A stretch of DNA of 64,000 nt, taken from Adiantum capillus-veneris (taxonomy: Eukaryota > Streptophyta > Polypodiopsida > Polypodiales > Pteridaceae). Each line of letters opens with the position of its first letter. Position 1 is the first letter of the stretch. The stretch lies in assembly GCA_014529385.2 (NCBI GenBank), contig CM043968.1, forward strand, positions 23,321,013-23,385,012, read 5' to 3'. The position numbers and the translations under genes were made by a program. Positions 1 through 11,110 of the stretch are shown one piece after another. A model generated the notes under the pieces. That model did no database searches. It was not told the origin of the DNA and saw only the letters and a list, made by a program, of their open reading frames with translations.

Positions 1-690
1 GATTTGTTGATCACTGGATCAATTGACAGACATATTGTTGAATTTAAGGCTGATTTGAATGCTACTTTCAAGATGAAAGATTTGGGGTTGTTGCATCATT
101 ATTTGGGCATACAGTTTAAGCAATGTGATGGTGGTATTGCCTTGTGTCAGAACAGTTACATAGAGACATTGCTATGTAAGTTTGGATTTGAGGATTGCAA
201 ACCTATTGCCACTCCCATGGAAACAGGTTTGAAGTTGAGTCTACATGATGCTGGCGATCCTGCTGATGTCACTCTTTACCAAACTGTTGGCTGCCTCATT
301 TATGTATGCTACACGAGGCCAAATATTCAGTTTGCAGTCTCACGGTCAGCAGATTTATGCATAGCCCAGGATCTAAGCATTGGCAGGCTGTCAAGAGAAT
401 TTTTCGCTACCTTAGTGGCACTTTATATCTTGGCTTGTTTTATTATAAGGGGGGATCATTGCCGCCAAGTTTACATGCTTTTTCAAACTCAGATTGGGCT
501 GGTTGTTTTGACACGCGAGTGTCCACAAGTGGTTTTTGTTTCATGCTTGGCAGTTCATGTATATCATGGTTGAGCAAGAAGCAACCTACTATGGCCACTT
601 CGAGTTGTGAGGCTAAGTAGAGGGCAGTCTTCACAGCTACGGTTGAGTGTTTATGGCTCAGATGCCTTATGGTGGCTGATTTGGGTGTTG
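1..690 (+). pseudogene. Ty1/copia reverse transcriptase-RNase H remnant (3' end of pol)
   Basis: The reading from base 4 gives the C-terminal part of a copia reverse transcriptase: residues such as FKMKDLGLLHHYLGI, then ATPME and a YTRPNI block, all hallmarks of the copia RT-to-RNase H linker. Near base 330-345 the coding moves to another frame (306-620), where SKHWQAVKRIFRYLSGT and SDWAGCFDTRVSTSG show the copia RNase H start. A TAG at 618-620 ends it just after TSSCEAK, although related coding (ATVECLWLRCLMVADLGV) continues to about 690. The upstream pol is outside the window. One frameshift and at least one stop make it non-functional. No LTR is visible on its 3' side; it runs directly into an opposed copia at about 690. 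Confidence 0.9.
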
Positions 691-1727
691 GATTGAATCA
701 TGGCTGAATCCTCAGCACTCAAGCCATCCATGTCTGTCATCGTATCCACAAATGACATGCCCTCCTGCACAACTGTCTGCACAACTGGCTCAACATGCTC
801 AGAAACTGGAGCATCATACAACCTATCTGCAAATCATGCCAACACTAGCACCTCTCGCTATGACTAGCTGTCCGTGATCAATCTGAAACTGTGCTTATCC
901 AGCACTACTTGGCATCCGCTGTCTCGTAACTAACTCACAGAGATCAAGCTCTGCGTCAAACCTGGCACATGGTGTACATCTTGCAACACGTATGATGCAC
1001 CACTCTGCAACGATAGTCTGACATCTCCTGCACCAACTATGTCATGCACTGAACCATCAGCTAGACACACACGTCCAAGCATACCACTAGCATATGTGCT
1101 AAAGTACTCACGACTCGGTGTGACATGAAACCTAGCACTCACATCTAGTATCCAACGCGAAGATAATGTGTCGTCAAAAACCGACATAAGAAAGTCAAGA
1201 GTAAACATGGAAGCAAAGGCGACATCTCCGTCATGCGTAACCACATACGCTACATCTGCTCCCACATCATCCAAAGTGATAGCATCCCTCTTGTGTTGTC
1301 TCGTGCGATATCTCATTTGCCGAAAACAACGCCTACGTACATGCCCTATATGACCACAATGCCAACACACAATATCTCTATGTCTGCAAGATCGTCCTTT
1401 GACTGTAGGCATCTCTCTAAACTCATTTGTGCCAAAAGCATTGCACAATCTTTGCCATAACTCTTTAGCTGTACATGCATCCAAACGAATGCGATAGACA
1501 GACTCACCATGGTGTAACATGATCGTCGAACATGCAAGCTCATCCAAGTCCTCCCACTCATTGTCAGTCATAGACTCTGGCCTAGCATCCATGCCCTGTA
1601 GTGGAAACACTTGGCCTAACTGAGTCAATGCATCATGCATACCTGCTTTCCAATGCTCAAAGTTTGAACCATCAAACTTTGTATGGAAAAGCACAAACCT
1701 TGACAATGATGTACATGCCAAATCCAT
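690..1727 (-). pseudogene. Ty1/copia gag and start of protease (degenerate)
   Basis: The ATG at 1727 opens a 265-residue reading. The N-terminal part (KFDGSNFEHWKAGMHDAL, then a WQRLCNAFG block) is the copia gag UBN2-like domain; a CCHC zinc knuckle follows (CWHCGHIGHVRRRC). After a linker comes the protease region, WILDVSARFHVTPSREYF. The family normally has Asp-Ser-Gly there, so the aspartic protease motif is damaged (Asp-Val-Ser). The frame stops at 930 after SLISVS through TAG where the family has Gln; matching coding (LRDSGCQVVLDKHS) continues in the same frame beyond the stop to around 700. Integrase, RT and RNase H are missing, so the element is 3'-truncated at the junction with the plus-strand copia remnant. 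Its 5' LTR and primer site lie at 3231-3436. Confidence 0.88.
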
Positions 1728-3230
1728 GGCAATAACCTATGACAAGACCAAGCACAAATCGATCAACTGACAATAGCCAAAGCCTGGCTAACTCATACAC
1801 CAAGTATTGTCAAAATACAACATAAGCTAGCATAAGCTGTCTAAGAGAAGTATCAGCAAATATGGCGATCAATGTAGCAAACAAGTGAGCAAAACTGCTC
1901 AAATGATGCCAAAAATCCCGCTCTAATCCAAGAGCACTTTGTGGTAATCGATGAAACTATCTCAACAATCTCCCTCCTGAAGAGATTACCACATGTATGT
2001 CAAATGACATAATCGGTGAGCAAACACTCTCACAATGCGATACCAAATGCAATCAAAACACGATTGCAAACCATGCGTATAAACAAATAAACTCGCAAGA
2101 AAAATCCGGCAGAGTTTCGACAATATTTGGCTATCTAACCATAATAACCATACATGCCATAAACATGCTCAAAACCATGAGCAAAGCATGCGCAAAATTT
2201 GCACTCAAGCATACCTGAGCTGCCCCAAAGTCTCAACTCCGTAAGCTTGGAAAACAATCCTGTAATCTGAAACACAAAGTGCATCAACCGCACTCTACAA
2301 GTGAGGCATATACTAGCATAAACTTGGACACAAAACAACCAAAATATGACACAAATTGATGCTCAAAACAGCTGAAAATCAGCCCATATATGCCATTGCA
2401 AGGCGAAGAATACCATCCACTGAAAAGCGCATATCATGTGCATCCACATGGAAATATAAACGAGCATCAAGCATGTACCAAATGTGTATCAAAGAGCATC
2501 CAAATCAGCTGAAAATTCAACTCGCAATCATGCTAAAAATGCTTGCCAATCTCTCTGCAAATCCGTGCACCACACTCTTGAATTCTGCTTAATCGCACAA
2601 GTCAATGCATATAACCTGTGATGAATCCACTCTCGAATCCTGAGAGTCCACAAGAATACATACATCCACAAAGTGTTCTCAATGTATGCGCATAAATGTG
2701 TTGAGAATCTCAACCCACACTCTCTTCACTCAGAGAAAAACATCAATGCGCAAAACAAGAGAAATTTGACAAAGCTCGATCCGAGCTCTACGAATGTAGC
2801 AAATCACCACAATAGGCATACATAATCTTCAACTTTCCGAATACCCTGCAGCCTGTCAGTTTATATCTTCCAAACCGTTCAGAATTTGCAGAAACTTCCT
2901 TCTGCAAAGTTGTAGACCACACGAAAACGGTTGGGTCCTCGAGAATGGACCTGAAATGTGCTGTTTTTATAGGTCGAAACAGATCTGTAAAAATCTTCAC
3001 ATGTGTACCCTAGACGTGCAGGCAGTTTAAGTGACTTATTTCAAAATTGGTATAGATTTTGAGAAAACTTTCTTCTGCAAAGTTGAAGAGGACAAAATAC
3101 CGATCAGGTGAGGCAAGAATCAGCTTCAATGAAGACGTTTTGGTAGGCCAAAACAGATCTGCAAAAACGTGCTGCAGTTTTTGCTGCTTCTCTGCCTACC
3201 TGAGCTCCAATGGTGCTCCCCAATCCCTGA
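1728..3230 (-). other. Untranslated leader of the minus-strand copia
   Basis: About 1.5 kb lies between the primer binding site and the gag ATG. No coding match is visible on either strand. An A-rich plus strand with short near-repeats occurs, for example AACAGATCTG followed by TAAAAA or CAAAAA at about 2977 and 3152. A leader this long is unusual for copia, where gag normally starts within a few hundred bases, so part of it may be a later insertion. Confidence 0.5.
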
Positions 3231-3242
3231 GCTCTGATACCA
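3231..3242 (-). other. Primer binding site (initiator Met tRNA type)
   Basis: On the minus strand the 12 bases read TGGTATCAGAGC, the classic plant LTR-retrotransposon primer site complementary to the 3' end of tRNA-iMet. It lies two bases inside the LTR end at 3245, which fixes the orientation of the element. Confidence 0.9.
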
Positions 3243-3244
3243 GT

Positions 3245-3436
3245 TGAAGTGCGCGAGCGAGAGTGCGTGTGAGTGTGTACAACAATGGAGAAGAGAGGAG
3301 AAGAGGAGACCTTGTGTTTGCAAGGGCTAAAACTCACTCTCTACATGTGAGCCCCCTTATTCTATTATGTACATAATGAATAAGTATAGTGGGCAGGCAC
3401 TTGGCCTAACCAGCCACATGGGGCTTTACCCCAACA
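3245..3436 (-). repeat. Copia 5' LTR (192 bp)
   Basis: On the minus strand it begins TGTTGGGGTAAAGCC and ends GCGCACTTCA, i.e. the TG...CA ends of an LTR, and is followed after two bases by the primer site. Its start resembles that of the copia 3' LTR ending at 17922 (TGTTGGGATTAAAGCC), so the two copias belong to related families. The partner 3' LTR is absent from the window, so no target duplication can be checked. Confidence 0.82.
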
Positions 3437-4102
3437 CCTACCACTCATGAAGCAAGAAGCTCTCCTGTGGAAAAAGAAGCTACTGCCAACTCTCGAGCCA
3501 AACCAAAAAGGGGATTACAAGGATGTACTTGTGACAGTGGACAAGGTACTTGCAATTCTAGAGAATCAACCCTTTTTGCGGAGAAATGGTTTGAGAAGTG
3601 GCCACAGGCTGAGAAATTTTACAAAAATTTCTCACATCATCTTAGGATTGACCCTACTTTTTGTCCCACCAATAGAAGGCGATCCTGGGATAGCTTCTAC
3701 ACTTGGTAAACCAAAAGGCCGTTAGGACTGAACTATCCTGTCTTATCCAAGCCGGCCAATAACTTTCCACTATCAAAAAGGTACATGGTGAATAGCTTAC
3801 AAGGGGTCATCATGTAGATGAGGGATATCCCAGTTATCACATGCCATATACTGGTTAAGATCGCCAAAATGCTTATAACCTGCATCACAGCTTTTGAAGG
3901 CATATACGCAACAAAATACCCTTGGCAAGTGTTCTTGGAGGGCACCAGAGGCTTTTTCTAGAACCTAGAAACAGAGATCCCCATCCAAAATGTGATTATG
4001 GGGTTGTATGCTCGCGTCATGTTTATGCCCTCCCAGTATCTGCAAACATTCAAGGAGGCGTTCATGATCGAGTTTTCTGAAGTCGACTCTACTATCTTCA
4101 AC
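3437..4102 (+). pseudogene. Unrecognised protein family X, copy 1 (broken)
   Basis: I do not recognise the family. Reading across frames gives WKKKLLP and GDYKDVLV near 3460-3520, then LRIDPTFCP near 3640, then from about 3837 ITCHILVKIAKMLI, FLEGTRGFF, a TAG at 3958-3960, and VIMGLYARVMFMPSQYLQTF up to STIFNP near 4085. The same landmarks in the same order occur in the minus-strand copy at 15591-17345 (LQIDPTYCP, IMLKICYML, FLEGYKGLIF, VIYGLFSRIMFLPSHYMQTF, MDSTMFMP). It therefore encoded a real protein, probably of a mobile element. At least two frame changes and one stop break it. It begins directly after the copia LTR at 3436 and ends at a partial Y LTR. Confidence 0.6.
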
Positions 4103-4191
4103 CCCATGAACACGGGGGGAAAAACCTCCTAGTGAGGGAAAAAATGCCCCGGCGGTCCTAAGTGTGTTCACACACATCACTACCACATGTA
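4103..4191 (-). repeat. Partial LTR, family Y
   Basis: On the minus strand it starts TGTTACCATATACATGTGG and continues through TAGGACCGCCGGGGCATTT and CCCTC. It matches the first roughly 90 bases of the complete Y LTR at 63646-63872 and, less closely, the one at 17346-17558. The 3' half is missing, being cut where the X copy ends. Bases beyond 4191 show neither a polypurine tract nor a primer site. Confidence 0.75.
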
Positions 4192-4775
4192 TATGGTAAC
4201 AATCTATCCGAGTTGTTGGGGTTAGGGGGGAGATGATTAAGGTTTTGTATGTGGTTTATGGAGCATAGCTAGAGAAAGCGAGTGAATTAAATTAAAGTTA
4301 AATGCTTGATTAGCTTGAAAATAAGTATAGAAGGATCCTCTCATATAGAGGTGGATTAGCCTCAAGGACTCATGCAATCTGATTGGAGGTGCAGGGAGGT
4401 GCAACAACTTTTTCACTTTCTTCTACCTGCTCCAGTGTGACACCATTCCAGCACCTCTTGTAATCCAAGAGGCTCTCACTCACGAGCACGGTGGTCATGG
4501 CTGTCCAGCTCAGGAAGGACGGGCACCCCAGTCTGACAGGGGCCTGATTGTGGTGACTAATGTGCGTGCGTTTGGCATGGAGAGGGCACGATCAATCCCC
4601 ATGGGCTTGGAGCTGGCCTAAATTTGGAGGGCTGCCGAAAATTTTTTAGGGGAAGGTTGGGGAAGGTCAAAAAACGCGGATTCTTTAATTTGCGTAAGGT
4701 TCTCTCTCGTCGACACACACACTCTTGGTTATCCGTGTTCGCAGTCAATTGTGCGCGCGCGCCTGGGTCTCAGGT
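4192..4775. other. Region upstream of the SERF-like gene; no gene seen
   Basis: No conserved coding. It presumably contains the promoter and a 5' untranslated exon of the gene starting at 4887, because a splice-acceptor-like sequence (TTCTTTCTTGCAG) ends at 4883, just before the ATG. A TATA box or donor site cannot be fixed with confidence. Confidence 0.4.
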
Positions 4776-4812
4776 CCCGCCCCCCCCGCCCCCCCCCCCC
4801 CCCCCCCCCCCC
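4776..4812 (+). repeat. Poly-C tract
   Basis: A run of C from 4780 to 4812 interrupted by a single G at 4788, about 75 bases before the SERF-like start codon. Homopolymers of this length are often mis-sized by sequencing, so the exact length is uncertain. Confidence 0.9.
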
Positions 4813-4886
4813 TACCGGCCTGTAGGTGTGCTCGCCATTAGATCGTCCTCTATGTTTAACGTTTTGAAGCTTCTTTCTTGCAGCAG

Positions 4887-6764
4887 ATGGGTGGAGGCAA
4901 TGGACAAAAAGCAAAAATGGCTCGTGAGCGAGCCCAGGACAAGCTGAAGGGTTCCAAAGGTATTTTGAAATCGATTTTCTTTCTAGCGTTGCAATGCTAT
5001 TTACATCTTTCAGAAACATTTTTCCTGAATCATTCCACAGTTTAAGCAAGGAAGTACGTACCCAGATCCATTGCCGAGCGGATGTTAAAGGCTTATGAGG
5101 ATTGTTTGCGCTAGGAGTTTCTCACACGTGTATATGAGGAAACTCTATGTCTGTGCACACGTTTAAATTTGTGTTTCCTGCTTTTCGCGAGGGTTTGTAA
5201 GGTGGTTTTGGCTGTAGGCTGCCAGTTCCGTGTTTTGCAAATTACACTACTCGAAAGGATGAGAGACATAGACTCTGAGTAGATTTCTAGACAGTAAAAG
5301 ACATCAAACTGGCTTCATGTCATCCGTGTGGTCTCTATTAGAAGTGGAAACCTTGGCTTTATCCGACAGTTGGTTTTCGGTTAAGTCAGTCATCAAGTTT
5401 TCACATAGTATTTTCTTTACAGTTTCAGAGGAGAGAGGTTTGGGTGGACAATGCATGCTCGCCATTATTGTTTTCTTAGGAGACTCGAGTGGGGCCGATT
5501 GACTGCTCGGGTGATCATCCCCATGGTTTTGAAGCGGTCAAGGATGTCTGTTTGGCATTACCTTTTCTCAGTGGACTTGAGTGGGAGTGCTTGAATTTGT
5601 AGTGGACTTTGATAATATAGGTTTTAGGTGGGCTTGGACAAAAGCATATTATCAATTTGCAGTGTTGCATATAAGCTGCAGTTGCCACATCCTAACTCAT
5701 GCATGGTCACATACTCCTCAGTACCAGATTGTGCCTCGTCGTCAACACATTCAATGGTGTTCCTAGATGGGAATTGGATCTGGAGGCCTTCACCTTGCTG
5801 TGTCCTTTAACAACAATATGTGCGAAACCTTAAGGACAATATGGAGCTGTAATTTCAAGAGGTGCTTTTGAGGCTTTTGAGAGTTGTAGTTGTAGGCATT
5901 GATGTAAGACATATCTTAAACTCAGAATAGCAGTTAAGTTTTATTTTACACTATCTGCGATGTGAAGGCTTGATCTGACTTGTGTACCGCTTTCAAGGTG
6001 CTTGTAATCACATTAGGATTGATAGATTTGTTCTAGTGAACTGTCTCTGCTTTGTGATTTGAAACTGAAGGTCACCAACTGTCTATCTCTTTTCATCGGC
6101 TATCTGGCATCAATCGAGGAAAGGGAGCCCTAAGGTTCAAGCTCTAATTGGAAGGTATAGGTTGGTGGTCAGAGGGAACATTGATGAGCTCTTTTGATGC
6201 TTATATGTAATTTGAGTATTTTGCAGTGGTTTGAATATCTTCAATGCATTTCGCGCTCAGTTTCTGAACTTATTTTATCCATTCTTGTTCCTTTTGACTG
6301 GTGTAAAGGCTAGCCCAACGAAATCAATGGGCCATTTGTAAAAGAGGTTAACATGCCCGAGTCAGTTAGATCTTTTTGTTATATTAGGAGTATTTTGCTA
6401 CCGAAGCCTACACATTTATGCAGCAGGGAATCTTGACTCTTTGTCCACAAGAAGTTGCAAATGTGTCAAATGTAATTGTTGCGCCAGCTTATGTATGCTA
6501 TGTTTCCATGCTTGTATGCAGGTAGTCAGCTGGAATCCAACAAAAAGGCAATGTCAATACAAGTAAGTGGCAGTAGAATGATCAGAACTCGCAAGTTTGT
6601 TTTTCTGTTTCATGTGTATTATGTGTCAAAACTTTGGTTGGCAGTGCAAGGTGTGCATGCAGACATTTATGTGTACAACAAGTGAAGTGAAGTGTCGGGA
6701 GCATGCAGAGGCCAAGCATCCTAAGAATGATGTCTATCAGTGTTTTCCTCACCTGAAGCCCTAG
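4887..6764 (+). CDS. SERF/zinc-finger small protein, At2g23090 type; three coding exons, intact
   Basis: Coding exons are 4887-4959, 6522-6562 and 6645-6764; the introns begin GT (4960, 6563) and end AG (6521, 6644), and all phases match. The 77-residue product starts MGGGNGQKAKMARERAQDK, a basic SERF/4F5-like N-terminus, continues GSQLESNKKAMSIQ, and then has a zinc-finger segment with CKVCMQTFMC, a further Cys, and the pair H...H in REHAEAKH, ending CFPHLKP. Plant proteins of the Arabidopsis At2g23090 family have the same length and order. The SERF part is known for RNA or protein binding and the C-terminal part binds zinc; the cellular role in plants is not well defined. A splice-acceptor-like sequence four bases before the ATG suggests a 5'-UTR intron. 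No stop, frameshift or missing ligand is seen, so it is probably an active host gene. The first intron is about 1.56 kb. Confidence 0.93.
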
Positions 6765-9403
6765 AAGTGTCTTATGGTTTGTGAAGTGTTAAAGAGAAGG
6801 AAGGGACAAGGTCTTTTTGTATTATTCCGCATCTTATAAAAGAACTGGTGTACATAAGCTGGCCTGGGGGTCCAGATTTGCAGAAATATGGAATGCAAGC
6901 CTGAGTGTTTCCATTGACATTATATCATATACAAGCAGTTAATGTTTCATAATGTGCTTTATGGTGTGACCTAATCAATCGGCTCTCCTTCTAACTGAAG
7001 GGGTTCTCTTTTCTGTCTATGGTGGGGTGACGGACTGTTGCTTTAAGAAAGTCGGTTACTGAACTGAGTTACGATTGTGTACACAATTATCTATGAAAAA
7101 TATATTAGGGGTTGAATATGCAAAGATAATATAGGGGTGGCACAGGTATTAATAGAAATTCTCCATTGATCTTGGCTCTTTACATGGTCCAGTCGCTGCT
7201 GTTTCACCTCTAGGTCTGTCGAGAAGCTCACCACCGTCGATGGTTGTCATCGAGTCCCATTTGTGAAATCATTCCGCTTTGGGGTAAGGAGCCTTATATA
7301 CTTAGTCATCTATTATGGTGTTGTTCCTTTATTTTTTGTTAATATATACCTGTGTTTGTATGTTTTTGCATGGTGATAATGTGGAGGTGAGTTTGACGCT
7401 AGGTGATACTATTTTGACATATAGTTCTGACTTCCTGGCTACTCTTTGTGATTGTGACTCTAATTAAATGAGCTTGAGGATTACAAGCTGGCAGGAAATT
7501 TGCATGGTCCGTGTTGTCAGGGGCTCTCGGTGTTGTTCAGTAGCAATATGGCTGTTCACTAGCTTGTTTTGGTCGTTTGCCTTTGCTAGTGAGAGGAACT
7601 TCTGGTAGCTCTATGTAGTGCAAAGAGAGGGGGGGCGGGGATTCTACCTTTTGATTGGTGTTCTATATATGCAGTATTGACAAGAAGCCCTTCAAAATCC
7701 AGAGGGACATTGCTTTACTTCCAGTAATTCTAGGTGGATCAATGGCCATGTGCGTTAGAGGAGCAGCTGTGATGAATATTGTTGGTATTCGATGGTTTTA
7801 CCACATCAGTGTTGATTAATCGTATCAATGTAATGGTCTAATGTGTTGTCCTTGCACCATTTTACATGGCTTGTGCCAAATGCTTTACCTTCCAGACCTA
7901 TACATTCTTGATGTATTTTCAACTTGCACCTTACTATGCAACATTTTCTAGCAAATAGTGTCATTAATGTTCAAATAAAAGTTTCATGTATTGTATTACA
8001 AAGTTTCATTGGGGGTCCTATTCTCATCAAGTCTTCTCCATAAGAAGCATACCTATTATGTTGTGCCTTTAGTCTAGAAGAAATAATCCCTAAAAATTGC
8101 ACTTGTACATGTAAAATATAAGACCGTCCGGGGAAAACAAAGCATTTGTACCTTATTCAGGTGTAAATTAACCTACAATAAAGAAAAGTATGTTGCATAA
8201 GAATGCTTAAATACAAGCATTTCAACTAAAATGGAAGGAAAAAGATTTGTGAAAAAGGCCCGTCTCGTTTACGGCACATATTTTAACCAAGCATACAATT
8301 TATCTTTCAACAAGCTTTGTATATAGAGTTCCAACCATCATGCTTTCATACAAACCATGGTATGAGTTTGTCAAATTATCTTTGCCCTATTCGAATTTAT
8401 GGGTTGGCCTCTTTCAATAGAAGCAAACTTATAAGCATGTTTTGGACAAAGTTGATGGTTCCATTGAAAAAAGTGAGTGAATTTCTTTTGGACCTCCCCT
8501 TTTCCCCACTCATTGAGTAGCAAAAGCATACATCCTTTCATGCCACTTGCTCTAGTGGTATGTAGCATGCATACCCTTAAGGATCTTGACAACACACATT
8601 TTTGTCATAGCACTTAGCCTTGTGGTTGTAAATTACAATTCATTTCATAGCATAGAGCCTTATGATACATAGCACATGTGCTCTGTTGGTGGACTGTCGC
8701 GATCGGATGCTCTCGTGTAGCGAGAACTCAAACCATCATAAATATGTCATTCCAAGGATGAAGCTGATCTGATTAGTGCATGGAGACGTCGAATGCAATG
8801 GCCCAATGGCAATGCACCGAGGAGAAAGATGTCACTCTCAAGCCAAGAAGCAATAAAAGGGAAAAATGCTTGAGGCTCCCATGCGGTCTAATTAACACTC
8901 AAATGGTTGTATAGGTGTCAAATGAACTCCAAATGACATGAAATTTGAGATTAATTGTCTTTAAGCTACAAGCAATAGGTTTTTAACAACAAAACCTACA
9001 AAAGTCAAAGTCGGACAGGTGAGCAACCGTAACTGTTGTCACCTCTCCCCTTCACTAAAAATAACAAATGAGGGGTCGTGTGGCTCCTCTTAAGGTCTAC
9101 TTACTCTTGCCCATGTTTAGGTTCATTTAAAACACCATTAACAACGCAAAACGAGCAATTAAACACACTAAACGATCTAGAGTTAATACCGTTCATTACA
9201 TCGTGCACACATGCACACACCCAAACATACACATTGAGTATGTATACAATGTCAGAGTATGAAGAAGCAACACAAGAGATTTCATTAGCAATGCTTATCC
9301 GTACAAAGAGTAGTAAGAGCACAAGTGTAGGCGTACTCTTCACTACGTGAGCTTCAAAATTAACAAATCCTCTAATAATTACAAATTTTGGTTATATACC
9401 AAA
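6765..9403. other. 3' flank of the SERF-like gene; no gene supported
   Basis: The first few hundred bases presumably include the 3' UTR of the SERF-like gene. Two stretches look exon-like (7214-7283, bounded by AG and GTAAGG; and 7675-7819, preceded by ATATGCAG and open to a TAA), but their splice phases do not match each other and I recognise neither product. The rest is AT-rich with short CA-rich stretches and no conserved reading. Confidence 0.5.
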
Positions 9404-9616
9404 TGTTAGAAATTGAGCATTTGGCTAGGAAGGGATAAGCACTTCAAAAATGTGATGGACTAGGGTATCCAGTCTCCTCATTAAGTACAAAACTATTTGG
9501 AAATAATCAGACTCTTCCGAGTTCAGGATTTATAATGTCGGCTTAAGCAAAAAATAAATGATAGAAAAATGTTTTGCAGGCCCGCCCGAATTGGCGTAAT
9601 TGAGTTCTTTACTTCA
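9404..9616 (-). repeat. Putative 3' LTR of element X
   Basis: On the minus strand it would start TGAAGTAAAGAACTC and end TTCTAACA (213 bp), giving TG...CA ends. It is preceded, on the minus strand, by a strong purine run, GGGAGGGGGGGAGTAT (9617-9632), as expected of a polypurine tract. No second copy is in the window, so the ends are a guess. Confidence 0.35.
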
Positions 9617-9737
9617 ATACTCCCCCCCTCCCGACTTCTTGTCGTCCCTGACAAGACTTCATTCCTTAAGCAAGGGCTTTCTTTGTTTTTGCTCGTCCGC
9701 GTATTGTTGGAATGACAACATCATTTGCTATACTTTG
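9617..9737 (-). other. 3' end of element X, separated from its ORF by the chromovirus
   Basis: On the minus strand this short stretch reads as coding tail followed by the purine tract at 9617-9632. It directly flanks the chromovirus LTR. The five bases at 9733-9737 (CTTTG) nearly equal those at 15591-15595 (CTTTA), which fits an element split by an insertion with a five-base target duplication. Confidence 0.5.
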
Positions 9738-9848
9738 TGAAAGGGCGGTGGTAATGCGTGTGCTACCGTGCTATCTTATAGCCTCCCCCTAGCGTACACA
9801 CTGTCCGGTCGTGTCGGTGGCCTTGTCCATAGGACCCATGTCCTTACA
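9738..9848 (-). repeat. Chromovirus 3' LTR (111 bp)
   Basis: On the minus strand it starts TGTAAGGACATGGGTCC and ends CCCTTTCA, matching the 5' LTR at 15468-15590. It lacks the 12 bases AGTCTCCACCCA (plus strand) present in that LTR. Confidence 0.9.
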
Positions 9849-9861
9849 TTACCCCCCCTTG
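9849..9861 (-). other. Polypurine tract of the chromovirus
   Basis: The minus strand reads CAAGGGGGGGTAA immediately before the 3' LTR, the usual priming site for plus-strand DNA synthesis. It overlaps the end of the chromodomain reading frame. Confidence 0.85.
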
Positions 9862-10069
9862 GAGAATTGTTTTCGTCCTCAAAAACGAACGTAGGAAAAC
9901 GTTTCTTAAGTGCGGAGACATTCTCCAATGTAGAACCTTTTTCAGGTCTATCTAGCCATTTTACCAACACCTGTCGTTTGACATGATGTCTGGTACGAAG
10001 CTCATGAGAATCCAAAATCTTTTCAGGCTCATCAGGAATACTTGGCGGTGCGATAAGGTCAACCAACAC
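9862..10069 (-). pseudogene. Chromodomain and C-terminal tail of chromovirus pol
   Basis: The minus-strand reading gives PEKILDSHELRTRHH, then QVLVKWLDRPEKGSTLENV and RFPTFVFEDENN. The segment VLVKW is the chromodomain core. In related elements a Trp stands where STLENV has Leu, so one of the aromatic-cage positions appears changed. In chromoviruses this domain reads histone marks and steers integration to heterochromatin. The ORF is not joined to integrase in one frame. Confidence 0.85.
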
Positions 10070-10249
10070 ACCTGTGTCAATGACTATTATTCTGTCCTAT
10101 CTGTTTTCGTAAACGGCTAACATGAAAAACATGATGAACTCGTGAGTGCTCTGGAAGAGCTAACTTATAGGCCACTTGACCTATACGTTTGAGAATGGTA
10201 AACGGGTCCACAATAGCGTGGTGAAAGTTTAGCAACTTTTCCTGTCTTC

Positions 10250-11110
10250 AGACTTTCTGAATGCTCCGGAACTTTGAGGAAAACCTTGTCTCCTTCTTCG
10301 AAAGTAGCAAGACGTCGATGCTCATCTGCGTACTTCTTATATCGATCTTGAGCTTGCTTTACGTTATGTCAAGCAACTCGAAGCATGTCAAAATGGTCTT
10401 AGAGAAAATCCTTCGCTTGTTGTATCTTCTCCTTAGCCAACCCCATCGTTAACGGGTGATCTAAGTTGAAATCCATACAAAAGCATAAATGGACTAAACC
10501 CTGTAGTCACATGCTTTGAACTATTATAAGAAAATTCCAATATGGGTAAGTAGTCTCCCCAATTGGTTTGCTATTAAGTTTAGTTTCCAACTTTTGGAAC
10601 ATAGCTCTCCAAAAGTGATTATCGAACTTTCGATCTCTATCACTAATGATAGTAGCTGGAAGACCGTAGAGTTTATATATATGCTCTATAAATAGCCGTG
10701 CTAATTCCGGTGTCATAACTGTAGTCTTAGTGGGAATGAATTGACCCATCTTTGTGAGACGATCTACAATTACCCAAATGGAATCATGGCCACGATTTGT
10801 AGTAGGTAGTCCTACTACAAAATCCATAGAGATACTCTCCCACTTACCTTGTGGAATCTCTAAAGGATGTAAAAGGCCACCTACCTTGAGGTGCTCTGCC
10901 TTATTAACTTGGCACTGTTGGCAGTTTAGTACGTATTCTTGAACATCATGATGTAAGCCCGGCCAATAAAATTTCCGTTGAACTAAGGCATACGTCTTAC
11001 GGATACCTGGATGACCAGCACGTGGACTATCGTGACACTCAAATAAGATTTGGCGCCTAGAGTGTGAGTCCTTTGGCACACATACTCTACCTTTGTGGAG
11101 TAAGTAGCCA
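10250..11110 (-). pseudogene. Chromovirus integrase with internal deletion
   Basis: The main reading (10507-11079) has the zinc-binding HHCC end (H...GHPGIRKT...CQQCQV), then the catalytic core with SMDFVVGLP (first Asp) and ATIISDRDRKF (second Asp). After FQKLETKLN the sequence jumps to a region normally about 30 residues further on (KQTNWGDYLPILEFSYN, in another frame). The deleted stretch is where the third catalytic residue, Glu, stands in this family, so the enzyme would be dead even if the frame were restored. The coding tail SKHVTTGFSPFMLLYGF follows at about 10410-10510. Confidence 0.88.

Noticed and set aside
4624-5049. Poly-Pro / poly-Gly ORFs across the poly-C run
   Set aside because: They overlap exon 1 of the SERF-like gene in other frames and depend on the homopolymer.
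7214-7819. Two exon-like stretches (7214-7283 and 7675-7819)
   Set aside because: Splice-like borders exist, but the phases do not join and no product is recognised; kept only as a note in the spacer entry.
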